DNA of 46,632 nucleotides from Scytonema tolypothrichoides VB-61278 (GTDB taxonomy: Bacteria > Cyanobacteriota > Cyanobacteriia > Cyanobacteriales > Nostocaceae), in NCBI RefSeq assembly GCF_000828085.3, contig NZ_JXCA02000003.1, positions 100,524 through 147,155 of the forward strand, written 5' to 3'. The notes below the pieces were generated by a model. The model did not search any database, was not told the origin of the DNA, and saw only the letters and a list, made by a program, of their open reading frames with translations. The position numbers and the translations under genes are program-made. Shown here piece after piece: positions 14,871 through 23,446 of this stretch (position 1 is its first letter; each line of letters starts with the position of its first letter).

Positions 14871-17174
14871 ATGACACATAATTTATCTAGGGGCATACAT
14901 CAATACTTAAACATTAACCGCCGTGGGTTCTTACTTGGGACCCTTTCAGGGGGTTTTGGTGGTGCAATAGGAATTTGGCATAAGTTGTTACCTACAGCAG
15001 CGCTACCTAAGCGATCGCAACAGAATATATCGAGTCAATCTGATATTAGGGTAATCAAGTTTACCAATGGTATCTCTTTAGAACTAGTGACACGAAACAA
15101 TGAATTTCTGGGCTTTGGTGAGATTACAGCTAGTGATTTTCCATTACGTAGTGCAAGAAGACCAATGTTTGTGGAAATTCGTAATCCCAACGCAGTCACT
15201 TTTTGCAAGTACACCATCACGAAACAGCAGATTACAAATCAATCAGCGATACTTGAATTCTCGATGCATTATCGCGAAGGGGGTGTCATGGATTGGATGC
15301 TTCATACCGTTCGCAATCGTTACAACACAGTTGATTGGACTGCTGAATCTCAACCAGCCACTGATACGACTTTGCGGTTGGAAATTCGTCCAGTGACACG
15401 CAACCTTGGCAATCAAAAATATCTTGGCTTTACCTATCAGTACCACTATAAAAGTCAAAGTTTTCCAATTTACAAGATTCTTGATCGTAGTACTTGGGAA
15501 CCTGCTGGACGCGCTGTGGGTAGTGAATTTTGGTTACGTAACTCTTTTGTGCCATCAATTGTACGCATTAATACCGTAGAACAACCTTACTCAAGTGAAG
15601 GGTATCTGCCTTCTGCAACGAACCCTAGCGCCTTTCAATTTCTGCCACTACAAACTGCACTGCAGGGTTTCACATTCACTGCAACAAAAGCGGGTACCTT
15701 AGTAACTTGGGCGACAAAAGTGAGTCACATCCGATCGCTGTTTGAGAAACCATCTGGTGTTGATGAATTTGTACACTTACATGAACATTGTGATGATTTA
15801 GGCAACGAACTGATCACCTCTCCTATAGAGGTTCTGTGGACATCAGGCGACTTAGACCACATTGGACGAGCAAACGCCTATGAGACAGTGCGCGAACTGG
15901 TACATGAAACCTTGCATAAAGATATAGGTATGCGTCGCGAACGGATAACCACTTACGGGCAAATTGAGGAATGGGGCAACCCTGATTTTAAACGCTACAC
16001 CGAACTTGGGTTGCCGAAACTACTTGCTGCTGGCATAAAAACCGTGGGATTGGCAAATCACTTCCAAAACAACATGAACACTTTTGGGGTTGCCAACATG
16101 GCTTGTACCATTGACCTTAAGGTTGCAGATTCAGTCGGTGAGGAAAATTTACAAGCTTTCTGCAAAAAAGCCAAAGCGAGTGGAACCAAAGTGGAAATGT
16201 GGGGTAACACAGCCCTATCAACTTTTGGTCTGAAACAATGGGAACGTAATGGAACATCTAGTCGCATTGACTACTTACCAAAAGAAGGGTCAATCATGGA
16301 AGTCATAGAACGTTCAAGTGATCCGTTTGTACGCAATCCTTCCAACGCTATTGAAGCTGATCACTATACTCCAGTATTTGCTGTCCTGAACCTGCGAGAT
16401 TCGGGTATACGGAAGTACTGGCTTGAGCGTTGGAAACACGCCCATGATAACATCGGTCTTGAGGGTATCTTCCTTGATAGTTCATCAAATCTGTCCAGTG
16501 ATAAATTCCACTTTATTCCACTAGCTGATCCTAAGTTTAGAAGTTCGCCAGCTAACCAACTATTCGGCAAGTATCGTCCTGTGAAAGAACCACAGTCTGC
16601 AATTCTCTCACAATATAAAGCACATCTAGAGCTAGTAACTCAAATGCAGAAGATGGGGTATCAGTATTGCACTGAAGATATTGGCGTGTTTGGTATTCAC
16701 CGTTCAGGTCCTAGCGTTGAAACTCGGATCGACAGTTTACCAATTTGGGTGGAATGCATTGCTAGCTTTGATATACCAGCTATTAAGAAAACAGGTAGCA
16801 ATCTTGATGATATATTTTTCCGTGGTTTAGCTTACCGGATGATGTGGGATATTTATTGGGATATTCAGCGCAACGAATTGAGCTTTAATTACCTCAGCAT
16901 ACGTGGTGATTACGACCAACCGACTCCTTGGCATTTGTCACTACTGAAGGTCTTTAATCAAGTCAACGATTTCATGGTTAACCGAGAAATCCTACCTGAT
17001 GAGAAAGGTGTTGTGTATCGTAAAGAAAATCACCAAATTCTTTGGGCTTTTCAAAATTTTGAGTTGAAACTTCCTGGTAATTCAGTGGTTTTGAATGTCA
17101 ACACAGGAGAAAATTTACAAACTCGTCTCCTGCAAGCTGTTAAGAATCATGTTTATCATGTGAAGTCAATTTGA
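14871..17174 (+). CDS. Tat-exported glycoside-hydrolase-like protein of unknown specificity
   Basis: I use the ATG at 14871 (MTHNLSRGIHQYLNINRRGF); a TTG three codons upstream is less likely. Residues 15-40 form a twin-arginine signal (NRRGFLLGTLSGGFGGAIGIW), so the folded protein should be exported. About 300 residues of beta-rich sequence follow (ISLELVTRNNEFLGFGEI). Then comes a barrel-like region with RERITTYGQIEEWGNPDFKRY, KVEMWGNTALSTFG and EGIFLDSSSN (near residue 533). The pattern of a beta domain followed by a barrel with an Asp at the end of a hydrophobic strand resembles GH-D clan enzymes such as alpha-galactosidases, where such an Asp is the nucleophile. I do not recognise the exact family, so the activity is inference. 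It stands alone, with no sugar transporter nearby. Confidence 0.55.
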   Translation: MTHNLSRGIHQYLNINRRGFLLGTLSGGFGGAIGIWHKLLPTAALPKRSQQNISSQSDIRVIKFTNGISLELVTRNNEFLGFGEITASDFPLRSARRPMFVEIRNPNAVTFCKYTITKQQITNQSAILEFSMHYREGGVMDWMLHTVRNRYNTVDWTAESQPATDTTLRLEIRPVTRNLGNQKYLGFTYQYHYKSQSFPIYKILDRSTWEPAGRAVGSEFWLRNSFVPSIVRINTVEQPYSSEGYLPSATNPSAFQFLPLQTALQGFTFTATKAGTLVTWATKVSHIRSLFEKPSGVDEFVHLHEHCDDLGNELITSPIEVLWTSGDLDHIGRANAYETVRELVHETLHKDIGMRRERITTYGQIEEWGNPDFKRYTELGLPKLLAAGIKTVGLANHFQNNMNTFGVANMACTIDLKVADSVGEENLQAFCKKAKASGTKVEMWGNTALSTFGLKQWERNGTSSRIDYLPKEGSIMEVIERSSDPFVRNPSNAIEADHYTPVFAVLNLRDSGIRKYWLERWKHAHDNIGLEGIFLDSSSNLSSDKFHFIPLADPKFRSSPANQLFGKYRPVKEPQSAILSQYKAHLELVTQMQKMGYQYCTEDIGVFGIHRSGPSVETRIDSLPIWVECIASFDIPAIKKTGSNLDDIFFRGLAYRMMWDIYWDIQRNELSFNYLSIRGDYDQPTPWHLSLLKVFNQVNDFMVNREILPDEKGVVYRKENHQILWAFQNFELKLPGNSVVLNVNTGENLQTRLLQAVKNHVYHVKSI

Positions 17175-17405
17175 GTTATGGTTCAGTTATTGTTGGCTTG
17201 CAACTGCTCTACGCCAACATACCTTATCATTAGACATCTCCGAAAAAGGATATACAAGCCTTGTGCAGTCAGGGTCGATACCTTATTTCTGGAGAGGTCT
17301 ATTACAACAAGCAAAAAATAATCCCCTTCGCTACTGAGTATGGAAGGAGAGTCTCTCAAAAAAGTATTTAAAAACTACTTAAATCTTAATTTGATGACCG
17401 CAGTA
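17175..17405. other. Convergent gap after the glycoside-hydrolase-like gene
   Basis: No gene or clear terminator is visible. The sequence is AT-rich with no long repeat. Confidence 0.3.
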
Positions 17406-18260
17406 TCAATATGCCAGAGGCGGCGTTGAAATAGCAGCATTCGCCCCAGCTAATGGTGAACTACTGACCGCATATCGGTGTTCGGGAACTGGATATCCTG
17501 CTTCACCAAAAGTCTTGCGGATAGTTTTATTTGTGTCGAAATACACCTGCCAGTAGTATTCATTATTAGTGTAAGGACGTACTGCTAGTACAGGTCCCGC
17601 TAAGTTGAACTCCAGAATGTCTATCTCTGGTGCTGGATTTGTGAGAACGTTAGGAATGCGGCTGATTCTAGTTTTCAGAAGGTTAATAGCATCGTTGTGA
17701 TCGACATCGTTGTGAAGTTGAGCAACTAAGTCAACGCGACGGTAAGGATTAGCTGAAAAGTTTTGGATATTATCTGCAAAGATTTTGTTATTGCCGACAA
17801 TCGTCATGACATTATCGAGCGTATTAATGGAAGTTGTGAACAGTCCAATTTCAGTGACTGTACCTGTTACGCCAGCAGCTGTGATGAAATCACCCACTTT
17901 GAAGGGTCGAAAGATAATTAAAAACGCACCTGCTGCAAAGTTTGCCAGTAATCCACCCCATGCTGCACCAATAGCAACACCAACAGCTGCTAATAATGCT
18001 GCAAAGGAGGTTGTCTCAACCCCGAAAAAGCCGAGAATTGCAACAATTAGAACAATTCTTAGCGTAACGCTAATAATATTGAGAAGATAGTTAACGATTG
18101 TCGGATCAATTTGCTGGTTTCTAAAACCACGTCGCACCAGCTTTAATGCAAAGTCAATCAACTTTTGAGCAACGATCCATAAGATGATCGCACCTAGAAT
18201 TTTGAGTCCAAACTCAGTTAAGAGTTGGACAGCAACCTGACTAATCTGATTGAAATTCAT
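17406..18260 (-). CDS. mscS: MscS-family mechanosensitive ion channel
   Basis: The 284-aa protein has three N-terminal hydrophobic segments. The pore-lining third one reads AAVGVAIGAAWGGLLANFAAGAFLIIFRPFKVGDFI (about 90-127), with the glycine/alanine packing typical of MscS. The beta domain follows with VTEIGLFTTSINTLDNVMTIVGNNKIF and a C-terminal alpha/beta part. MscS channels open under membrane tension and release solutes during hypo-osmotic shock. The length and order match the classical small MscS. The start is the ATG at 18260 (MNFNQISQVAVQL). Confidence 0.92.
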   Translation of the reverse strand: MNFNQISQVAVQLLTEFGLKILGAIILWIVAQKLIDFALKLVRRGFRNQQIDPTIVNYLLNIISVTLRIVLIVAILGFFGVETTSFAALLAAVGVAIGAAWGGLLANFAAGAFLIIFRPFKVGDFITAAGVTGTVTEIGLFTTSINTLDNVMTIVGNNKIFADNIQNFSANPYRRVDLVAQLHNDVDHNDAINLLKTRISRIPNVLTNPAPEIDILEFNLAGPVLAVRPYTNNEYYWQVYFDTNKTIRKTFGEAGYPVPEHRYAVSSSPLAGANAAISTPPLAY

Positions 18261-18416
18261 AAACTTTTCTCAATTTATGGACTCACAATCACAATACAGG
18301 AAGTTATCTATAAGTACGTAAAAATAACTTTTTTTTAATGGTACATTTGCCAGGTATGATATTTAATCTGCAAGATATTCTGCGCGATTAAACATTTATT
18401 TACCAGAAAACGAACT

Positions 18417-19505
18417 ATGACCCAGAACTACCGCATTACCCTACTCCCTGGCGATGGCATCGGACCTGAAATTATGGCAGTAGCGGTAAACGTGCTGAAA
18501 GTCGTAGGGAAAAAGCATAATATTCAATTTGAATTCACTGAAGCACTCATCGGTGGTGCAGCCATTGACGCTACGGGTGAACCCCTTCCAGCGTCCAGCT
18601 TAGATACGTGTCGCAATAGCGATGCTGTCTTACTAGCAGCTATTGGCGGTTACAAGTGGGACTCCCTACCATCCAATTTACGTCCAGAAGCAGGTTTGTT
18701 AGGATTGCGTGCAGGGTTGGGATTATTTGCCAATTTGCGCCCTGCAAAAATATTGCCTCAGTTAATTGATGCTTCTTCCTTAAAACGGGAGGTTGTCGAA
18801 GGCGTTGATATTTTGGTAGTCCGCGAACTCACCGGAGGAATTTATTTTGGCAAGCCCAAAGGGATTTTTGAAACAGAAACCGGTGAAAAACGCGGCGTGA
18901 ATACGATGGCTTACACTGAATCAGAAATTGAGCGCATTGGGCGAGTGGCGTTTGAAGCTGCACGAAAACGCGGAGGGAAACTCTGTTCGGTGGATAAGTC
19001 GAATGTGTTGGAAGTTTCTCAGTTGTGGCGCGATCGCATCACCAAACTTGCCCAAGAGTATCCGGATGTAGAACTCTCTCATATGTATGTAGATAATGCA
19101 GCCATGCAGTTGTTACGCGCTCCCAAGCAGTTCGACACTATTGTCACAGGTAACTTGTTTGGTGATATCCTTTCGGATGCAGCGGCTATGTTGACTGGCA
19201 GTATTGGAATGTTACCCTCTGCAAGTTTGGGTGCTTCTGGTGCAGGAGTGTTTGAACCCGTCCACGGTTCAGCCCCAGATATCGCTGGTCAAGATAAGGC
19301 AAATCCTTTAGCACAGGTTTTAAGTGCTGCTATGATGCTTCGTTATGGTTTGAATGAACCAACCCCAGCTGATGAAATTGAACAAGGAGTGTTAAAAGTT
19401 TTACAAAAAGGCGATCGCACAGGAGATATAATGTCCTCTGGTATGAACCTTTTGGGTTGTCGCGCTATGGGCGAAGCACTTATCCAAGTTCTCGAAGCAA
19501 AATGA
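18417..19505 (+). CDS. leuB: 3-isopropylmalate dehydrogenase
   Basis: The 362-aa enzyme oxidises and decarboxylates 3-isopropylmalate with NAD in leucine synthesis. It has the family motifs [16 protein letters not shown] (8-23), [56 protein letters not shown], the metal-binding [33 protein letters not shown], and [15 protein letters not shown] for NAD binding. The length is normal. It stands as a single gene, as usual in cyanobacteria where leu genes are scattered. Confidence 0.96.
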   Translation: MTQNYRITLLPGDGIGPEIMAVAVNVLKVVGKKHNIQFEFTEALIGGAAIDATGEPLPASSLDTCRNSDAVLLAAIGGYKWDSLPSNLRPEAGLLGLRAGLGLFANLRPAKILPQLIDASSLKREVVEGVDILVVRELTGGIYFGKPKGIFETETGEKRGVNTMAYTESEIERIGRVAFEAARKRGGKLCSVDKSNVLEVSQLWRDRITKLAQEYPDVELSHMYVDNAAMQLLRAPKQFDTIVTGNLFGDILSDAAAMLTGSIGMLPSASLGASGAGVFEPVHGSAPDIAGQDKANPLAQVLSAAMMLRYGLNEPTPADEIEQGVLKVLQKGDRTGDIMSSGMNLLGCRAMGEALIQVLEAK

Positions 19506-19593
19506 GTGCATATGCTCAAAGTGGAAATTTTGGCAACTTTAAAGAAAATTTTCGGATAAACTATTAACACAAACCTACAACAATACTTCGCGA

Positions 19594-19857
19594 GTGGTGT
19601 ACGCTTTAAAAAAAGGACAAGAAAACTATACCAATCAGAAGAGCCAGTCAGCTTTGATTGATCCTGCCGTCATTAGAGCTGCTGGGCAAATCTACCACAC
19701 TTACTGTGAGGTACATCCTGAAATGACTGGGCAAGCTTCAGGAGTTGCAATTAATCGGTCTAATCACCGAGGTAAGGTGATTTTTACTCACCAACCAATT
19801 CTCTTGCCTGAAGAATGCTTCGTGCCTCTGAATCAGATTGAGTCGTATATGTATTAA
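19594..19857 (+). CDS. Small conserved-looking protein of unknown function
   Basis: The 87-residue frame begins with GTG at 19594 (a second GTG follows at once). It has no signal peptide or membrane segment. The sequence SALIDPAVIRAAGQIYHTYCEVHPEMTGQASG and HRGKVIFTHQPILLPEECFVPLNQIE looks like a genuine soluble protein. I do not recognise a named family. It lies 88 bases after leuB and 136 bases before the prepilin peptidase gene on the same strand. Confidence 0.6.
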   Translation: MVYALKKGQENYTNQKSQSALIDPAVIRAAGQIYHTYCEVHPEMTGQASGVAINRSNHRGKVIFTHQPILLPEECFVPLNQIESYMY

Positions 19858-19993
19858 GCCATAAGTTACTGGTCATGAGTCATCAGTCATGAGTTAAGGT
19901 TATAACTTTTGAGCAAATGGCAAAAAATCCTCTGGGTTAGCCAGTTGTTCATGGGGGAAACCCCAATACCCTACTGACTCACAATTGACTTGA

Positions 19994-20839
19994 ATGTTCA
20001 TCTTGATAATAGTCCAGACAAGTTTAATCGTCTTTGCTTTAGGCACATCTATTGGCAGCTTTATTAATGTAATAGTCTATCGACTACCGATTGGACTGTC
20101 GATTATTTTTCCACCGTCTTATTGTCCCCATTGCTTAAACCAACTCAAACCCTACGATAATGTACCACTGTTGGGATGGCTATGGTTAAGAGGACACTGT
20201 CGTTATTGCAAAAGAAAAATTTCTATCCGTTACCCTGTGGTAGAGGGGGTGACGGGTTTTATTTTTTTGTTCGTTTTTTGGATGTTCAAATTTTCGCCCT
20301 ATACAGTAGGCTACTGGGCGTTTTGCAGTTGGTTATTAGCCCTATCGCTGATTGATTTAGATACAATGACACTACCGAATTCACTGACTAAGTCGGGTTT
20401 GGTAGTGGGAATTATTTTTCACATGGTTTGTGGTTTTCTACCAGAAGCAAGTTGGATCGGATTGATACATCATCTGAAAATGGCGATAGGAGGAGGAGTG
20501 CTGGGCTTATGGCTATTTGATGCGATCGCCATAATTGGTTCAATTGTCTTTGGCAAAACTGCTATGGGTACAGGAGACACCAAATTAGCAGCCATGATGG
20601 GAGCATGGCTAGGATGGAAGTATTTACTGCTTGCTAGTTTTTTTGCAAGTCTTTTAGGAGTGGTAGTCAGTGGTGGCAAAATTATATTATCACAGCACAG
20701 CAGTCGCACACCACTGTCTGAAAAATGGGGAGAAAAGATTCCTTTTGGTCCTTTTCTTGCTTGCGGGGCAGTCATTTCTCTATTTGGTGGTGAGGCGATT
20801 TTGTCTTTTTATTTACAATTATTTTTTCCGATCAATTGA
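19994..20839 (+). CDS. pilD: Prepilin peptidase / N-methyltransferase
   Basis: The 281-aa membrane aspartic protease (family A24) cuts and methylates type IV pilins. SFINVIVYRLP (22-32) starts the methyltransferase domain. A four-cysteine zinc-type site is formed by CPHC (44-47) and CRYC (69-72). The peptidase aspartates lie in LIDLDTMTLPN (D121/D123) and in GTGDTKLAAMMGAWLG (D195). The C-terminal IPFGPFLACGA is also conserved. The start is the ATG at 19994. In cyanobacteria this enzyme serves motility, DNA uptake and minor pilins. Confidence 0.94.
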   Translation: MFILIIVQTSLIVFALGTSIGSFINVIVYRLPIGLSIIFPPSYCPHCLNQLKPYDNVPLLGWLWLRGHCRYCKRKISIRYPVVEGVTGFIFLFVFWMFKFSPYTVGYWAFCSWLLALSLIDLDTMTLPNSLTKSGLVVGIIFHMVCGFLPEASWIGLIHHLKMAIGGGVLGLWLFDAIAIIGSIVFGKTAMGTGDTKLAAMMGAWLGWKYLLLASFFASLLGVVVSGGKIILSQHSSRTPLSEKWGEKIPFGPFLACGAVISLFGGEAILSFYLQLFFPIN

Positions 20840-20849
20840 GGAACACAAG

Positions 20850-20946
20850 ATAGCCCTTACGGTGATTCGCACGGGAGACTGAAAGCCCCCCAGGAGGAGG
20901 CACTATGTGCCGAACTCCGTTCTTTAGACCGGGGATGAAAGACGAC
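20850..20946 (+). ncRNA. Possible TnpB-type right-end relic (omegaRNA-like), copy 1
   Basis: The segment contains GAGGCACTATGTGCC and then ACTCCGTTCTTTAGACCGGGGATGAA (in two parts around 20905-20935). CCGTTCTTTAGACCGG can form a hairpin with a TTTAG loop, the layout of right ends of IS200/IS605- or IS1341-type elements, where the TnpB guide RNA ends. No tnpB gene lies upstream: the sequence begins directly after pilD. I rate it as a relic by pattern only. Confidence 0.4.
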
Positions 20947-21187
20947 GACGCATTGTCCCCTAAAAAATTGGGCAGCCTTTGTCTGTTGATCTGTCAAGCA
21001 AGACGCGTACTCGTTGCAATAAGGCTGCCGACGCATTGTCCCCTAAAAATCTGGCAGCCTATGCCTAACGGCAGGCTTCGCTGAACGTCTTGTTTATTAG
21101 TGGTCGAAGTCGGGTACTCGTTCTTATTAAGGCTGCCAGATTTTTTCGTGTTAGACCCCCGACCCAATTTTTTTACGTAAGACCCCC
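20947..21187 (+). repeat. Palindromic mobile element, copy 2, interrupted by copy 3
   Basis: The left half (20947-21029) begins GACGCATTGTCCCC and carries AAATTGGGCAGCC (20965-20977). It ends at GGCTGCC (21023-21029). The right half resumes at about 21161 with CCCAATTTTTTT and ends ACGTAAGACCCCC at 21187. Removing the 131-base insert restores the stem partner GGCTGCCCAATTT. So copy 3 inserted into the stem of copy 2. Confidence 0.8.
21030..21160 (+). repeat. Palindromic mobile element, copy 3 (nested in copy 2)
   Basis: This copy begins GACGCATTGTCCCC and ends GTGTTAGACCCCC. Its stem pairs AAAAATCTGGCAGCC (21045-21059) with GGCTGCCAGATTTTTT (21131-21146). Compared with copies 1 and 2, both arms have changed together (TTGGG/CCCAA to TCTGG/CCAGA), so base pairing is kept. 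Its inner loop carries AGTCGGGTACTCG. Confidence 0.8.
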
Positions 21188-21198
21188 GTTGGGGAAAT

Positions 21199-21348
21199 TC
21201 ATTTCCCGCCAAGCTTTTTCTTTAGTGAACGCACTAGCTCTGTTAGTACGTCAGATTGAGTTCTGTCTTCTTGCTCACAGTACTCAAGCAAGATATCTTT
21301 TTCGTGTTCCGGGATTTGGAAAGTTATATAGCTCTTGGGTTTAGGCAT
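21199..21348 (-). CDS. Ribbon-helix-helix (CopG-like) small protein
   Basis: A 49-codon gene reads leftwards from an ATG at 21346-21348 to a TGA at 21199-21201. The protein begins MPKPKSYITFQIPEHEKDIL and ends DVLTELVRSLKKKLGGK. The short beta strand YITFQIP followed by two helices, the second starting at the RTQSDVLTELVR turn, is the ribbon-helix-helix pattern of CopG-like DNA-binding proteins and antitoxins. No toxin gene is next to it. TATATTGTAA just upstream of the start could be a promoter. Two tandem hairpins lie about 36 bases upstream and could be its operator. Similar proteins often accompany IS200/IS605 elements in cyanobacteria, and an omegaRNA-like end lies nearby. Confidence 0.65.
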   Translation of the reverse strand: MPKPKSYITFQIPEHEKDILLEYCEQEDRTQSDVLTELVRSLKKKLGGK

Positions 21349-21383
21349 TTACAATATACCAGAATAGCGGGTATAGTAATATG

Positions 21384-21425
21384 ATCAGGATGTTCCTGAT
21401 AACTCAACTGGATGTTCTAGTTGAG
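21384..21425. promoter_or_regulatory. Two tandem hairpins sharing the loop GGATGTTC
   Basis: Hairpin 1 is ATCAGGATGTTCCTGAT (21384-21400). Hairpin 2 spans 21403-21425 with arms CTCAACT and AGTTGAG. Both carry GGATGTTC, at 21388 and 21410, that is 22 bases or about two helical turns apart. They lie upstream of the ribbon-helix-helix gene, so they may be its operator; alternatively they are the hairpin end of an IS200/IS605 element. Confidence 0.5.
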
Positions 21426-21509
21426 GCTTAAAAACAAGTTGCTAATAGCGAGAAAAAAGCAACCACTGAAGTTCTATCTATCTATACAAAGCTACGCGAA
21501 ATCTTGCCA

Positions 21510-21699
21510 GAGGTAAAGACTGTAATGGTCGTAGCTGATAGATAGTATGGGGTATTGGCAGTCCCCAGAGTTTCGACTCTCCCCTAACACTACCGTGAGG
21601 TAGTTCCAGAAACGGTAGGGGGCAACTCCATGAATACAGTTCCACGGGGGATTGGGCTAGATGGGAGAATCTCCGTGGCTTTAGCCCGGAGAGTGTCAA
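21510..21699 (+). ncRNA. Orphan omegaRNA-like right end of an IS200/IS605 (TnpB) element
   Basis: The segment has the layout of a TnpB right end. ACTACCG..CGGTAG arms (about 21588-21620) and CCATGAATACAGTTCCACGG precede a terminal hairpin, CTCCGTGGCTTTAGCCCGGAG (21671-21691), followed by AGTGTCAA, after which the guide part would begin (about 21700). This matches the general form of cyanobacterial IS605-type right ends. No tnpB or tnpA is left upstream; only a short frame (KQVANSEKKATTEVLSIY) is present at 21431-21543 and I cannot assign it. The guide-like bases after 21699 are GTGTCTATCTCTCG. Confidence 0.6.
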
Positions 21700-22467
21700 A
21701 GTGTCTATCTCTCGTTGCAGATACATTAGAATTGTAGATTTAATCACCACTACTATCTTTAAGCTTTTGATAACATCGTCTTGTGAATCTAGTCTGCTAG
21801 GCTAGATGATTACACTTTGTGGACTGGTGTCAGCCCAAGCGCAGGCAATTATGCGAACACCATTCAAAGCAGCGAGTACGGGATCTCTTTTTGAAGACGT
21901 TGCTTCGTTTGCGCAAGCCTCCGCAGAACTTGGGGGGCGATAACTGTGGCATTAGTCACAGATGTATCGTATCTCCTGTAAACAGGCTGCGCGTGCGCTG
22001 GCGCAAAAGCCGTAGCGTTAGGCACCCGAGACTACCCGCAGGGGGAGTTGGATGATCCTCTTAATAACGTGTACCCAATAACCAGCAAAATTAATGCAAC
22101 GACTGCTTGCCTTTCGTAACATAGCAACAAATATTATGGATTTAGGGGGTGAAATGCTACTTGGGGGCAGGGACTTGGTGCAGCTTTGCAGGTACATTTA
22201 CAAGAGGAATGGACTGCTTTGCTACTTTTTAAGTTTCCCAAAAGGCGAGCAAGAGACTTGAATTGGTTTACGTATTTTCGTTAAGCTGACAACCAAAGAT
22301 CTAAAATATGGTCTCCTACAGCTTACAAGACAATTTTGAATATGTTGTCATTAGTTATGAATCATTCATCCTTAGTATGGACAAAGGAGTCATGATAAAA
22401 AACTAAGACTTTGACGGCATCAGTTTGATCTATTTTCAACATACTATCCACGTAAGATAAAATACAA
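21700..22467. other. Degenerate, gene-free stretch before accD
   Basis: Open stretches exist in changing frames, for example SAQAQAIMRTPFKAASTGSL (about 21829-21888), GTRDYPQGELDDPLNNVYP (about 22020-22076) and LQVHLQEEWTALLLFKFPK (about 22187-22245). They may be pieces of one or more decayed genes, but I cannot assign any family. A REP-like unit (GCGCGTGCGCTGGCGC) lies at about 21990-22005. The last 150 bases should hold the accD promoter; I see no strong consensus boxes. Confidence 0.35.
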
Positions 22468-23427
22468 ATGGCAAACAACGAAGAATCACGCGGTTTAAAG
22501 TCTTTATTAGATTGGTTTGCAAATCGACGCAAGTCAGGATCTACCATCCCGGAACCCCAAGAACGTGAGATTGCCGATGGGCTGTGGCATAAATGTTCTA
22601 ACTGTGGTGTGTTGACATATACTAAAGACTTGAGAGCAAACCAGATGGTTTGTGTTGAGTGTGGACATCATAATCGAGTTGATAGCGATGAGCGCATCCG
22701 TCAATTGATTGATATGAACAGTTGGAGATCGATAGATGAACATTTGCGTCCTACCGATCCACTGCAGTTTCGTGATCGCAAACCTTATATTGATCGCCTG
22801 CGGGAAACCCAAGACAAACTGAACTTAGTAGACGCTGTTAAAACTGGTTTTGGTCAAATAAATGGTTTATCCGTTGGTCTTGGCGTTATGGACTTCCGGT
22901 TCATGGGAGGAAGTATGGGTTCTGTCGTCGGAGAAAAACTGACGCGCCTGATTGAACAAGCCACTCAACGACGATATCCTGTAGTTATTGTTTGTACCTC
23001 TGGTGGCGCTAGGATGCAAGAAGGAATGCTGTCGCTGATGCAGATGGCGAAAATCTCTGCAGCTTTGCAGCGTCATCAAGAAGCACGCCTGCTGTACATT
23101 CCCGTTTTGACAAATCCTACCACAGGTGGTGTAACTGCTAGTTTTGCCATGTTGGGGGATATTATCATAGCAGAGCCAAAGGCTACTATTGGTTTTGCTG
23201 GGCGGCGAGTCATAGAGCAAACCTTACGGGAAAAACTTCCAGAAGAGTTTCAAACTGCGGAAGATTTACTCAAGCACGGCTTTGTCGATGAGATTGTTCC
23301 TCGTACTCAGCTAAAACAATCATTAGCACAATTGATTGCCTTACACCAGCCACCTGCACCAACGACAACTCATAATAATATGGTGGTTTGGGAGACAAGA
23401 ACTTTGAGTTCTACCAGTGTTGAATAA
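22468..23427 (+). CDS. accD: Acetyl-CoA carboxylase carboxyltransferase subunit beta
   Basis: The 319-aa protein carries the N-terminal zinc ribbon (C43, C46, C62, C65: HKCSNCG and [11 protein letters not shown]), then the crotonase-like carboxyltransferase fold ([77 protein letters not shown]). With AccA it moves the carboxyl group from biotin to acetyl-CoA to make malonyl-CoA for fatty acids. The length is typical. As in other cyanobacteria it is separate from accA. The ATG start at 22468 gives the normal short leader before the zinc ribbon. Confidence 0.96.
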   Translation: MANNEESRGLKSLLDWFANRRKSGSTIPEPQEREIADGLWHKCSNCGVLTYTKDLRANQMVCVECGHHNRVDSDERIRQLIDMNSWRSIDEHLRPTDPLQFRDRKPYIDRLRETQDKLNLVDAVKTGFGQINGLSVGLGVMDFRFMGGSMGSVVGEKLTRLIEQATQRRYPVVIVCTSGGARMQEGMLSLMQMAKISAALQRHQEARLLYIPVLTNPTTGGVTASFAMLGDIIIAEPKATIGFAGRRVIEQTLREKLPEEFQTAEDLLKHGFVDEIVPRTQLKQSLAQLIALHQPPAPTTTHNNMVVWETRTLSSTSVE

Positions 23428-23446
23428 CCATTGCTGTTCAAACATT

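Noticed and set aside
21819-22055. Plus-strand frame of 78 codons
   Set aside because: No motif, odd composition, and neighbouring frames are equally open in parts; it fits decayed or non-coding DNA.
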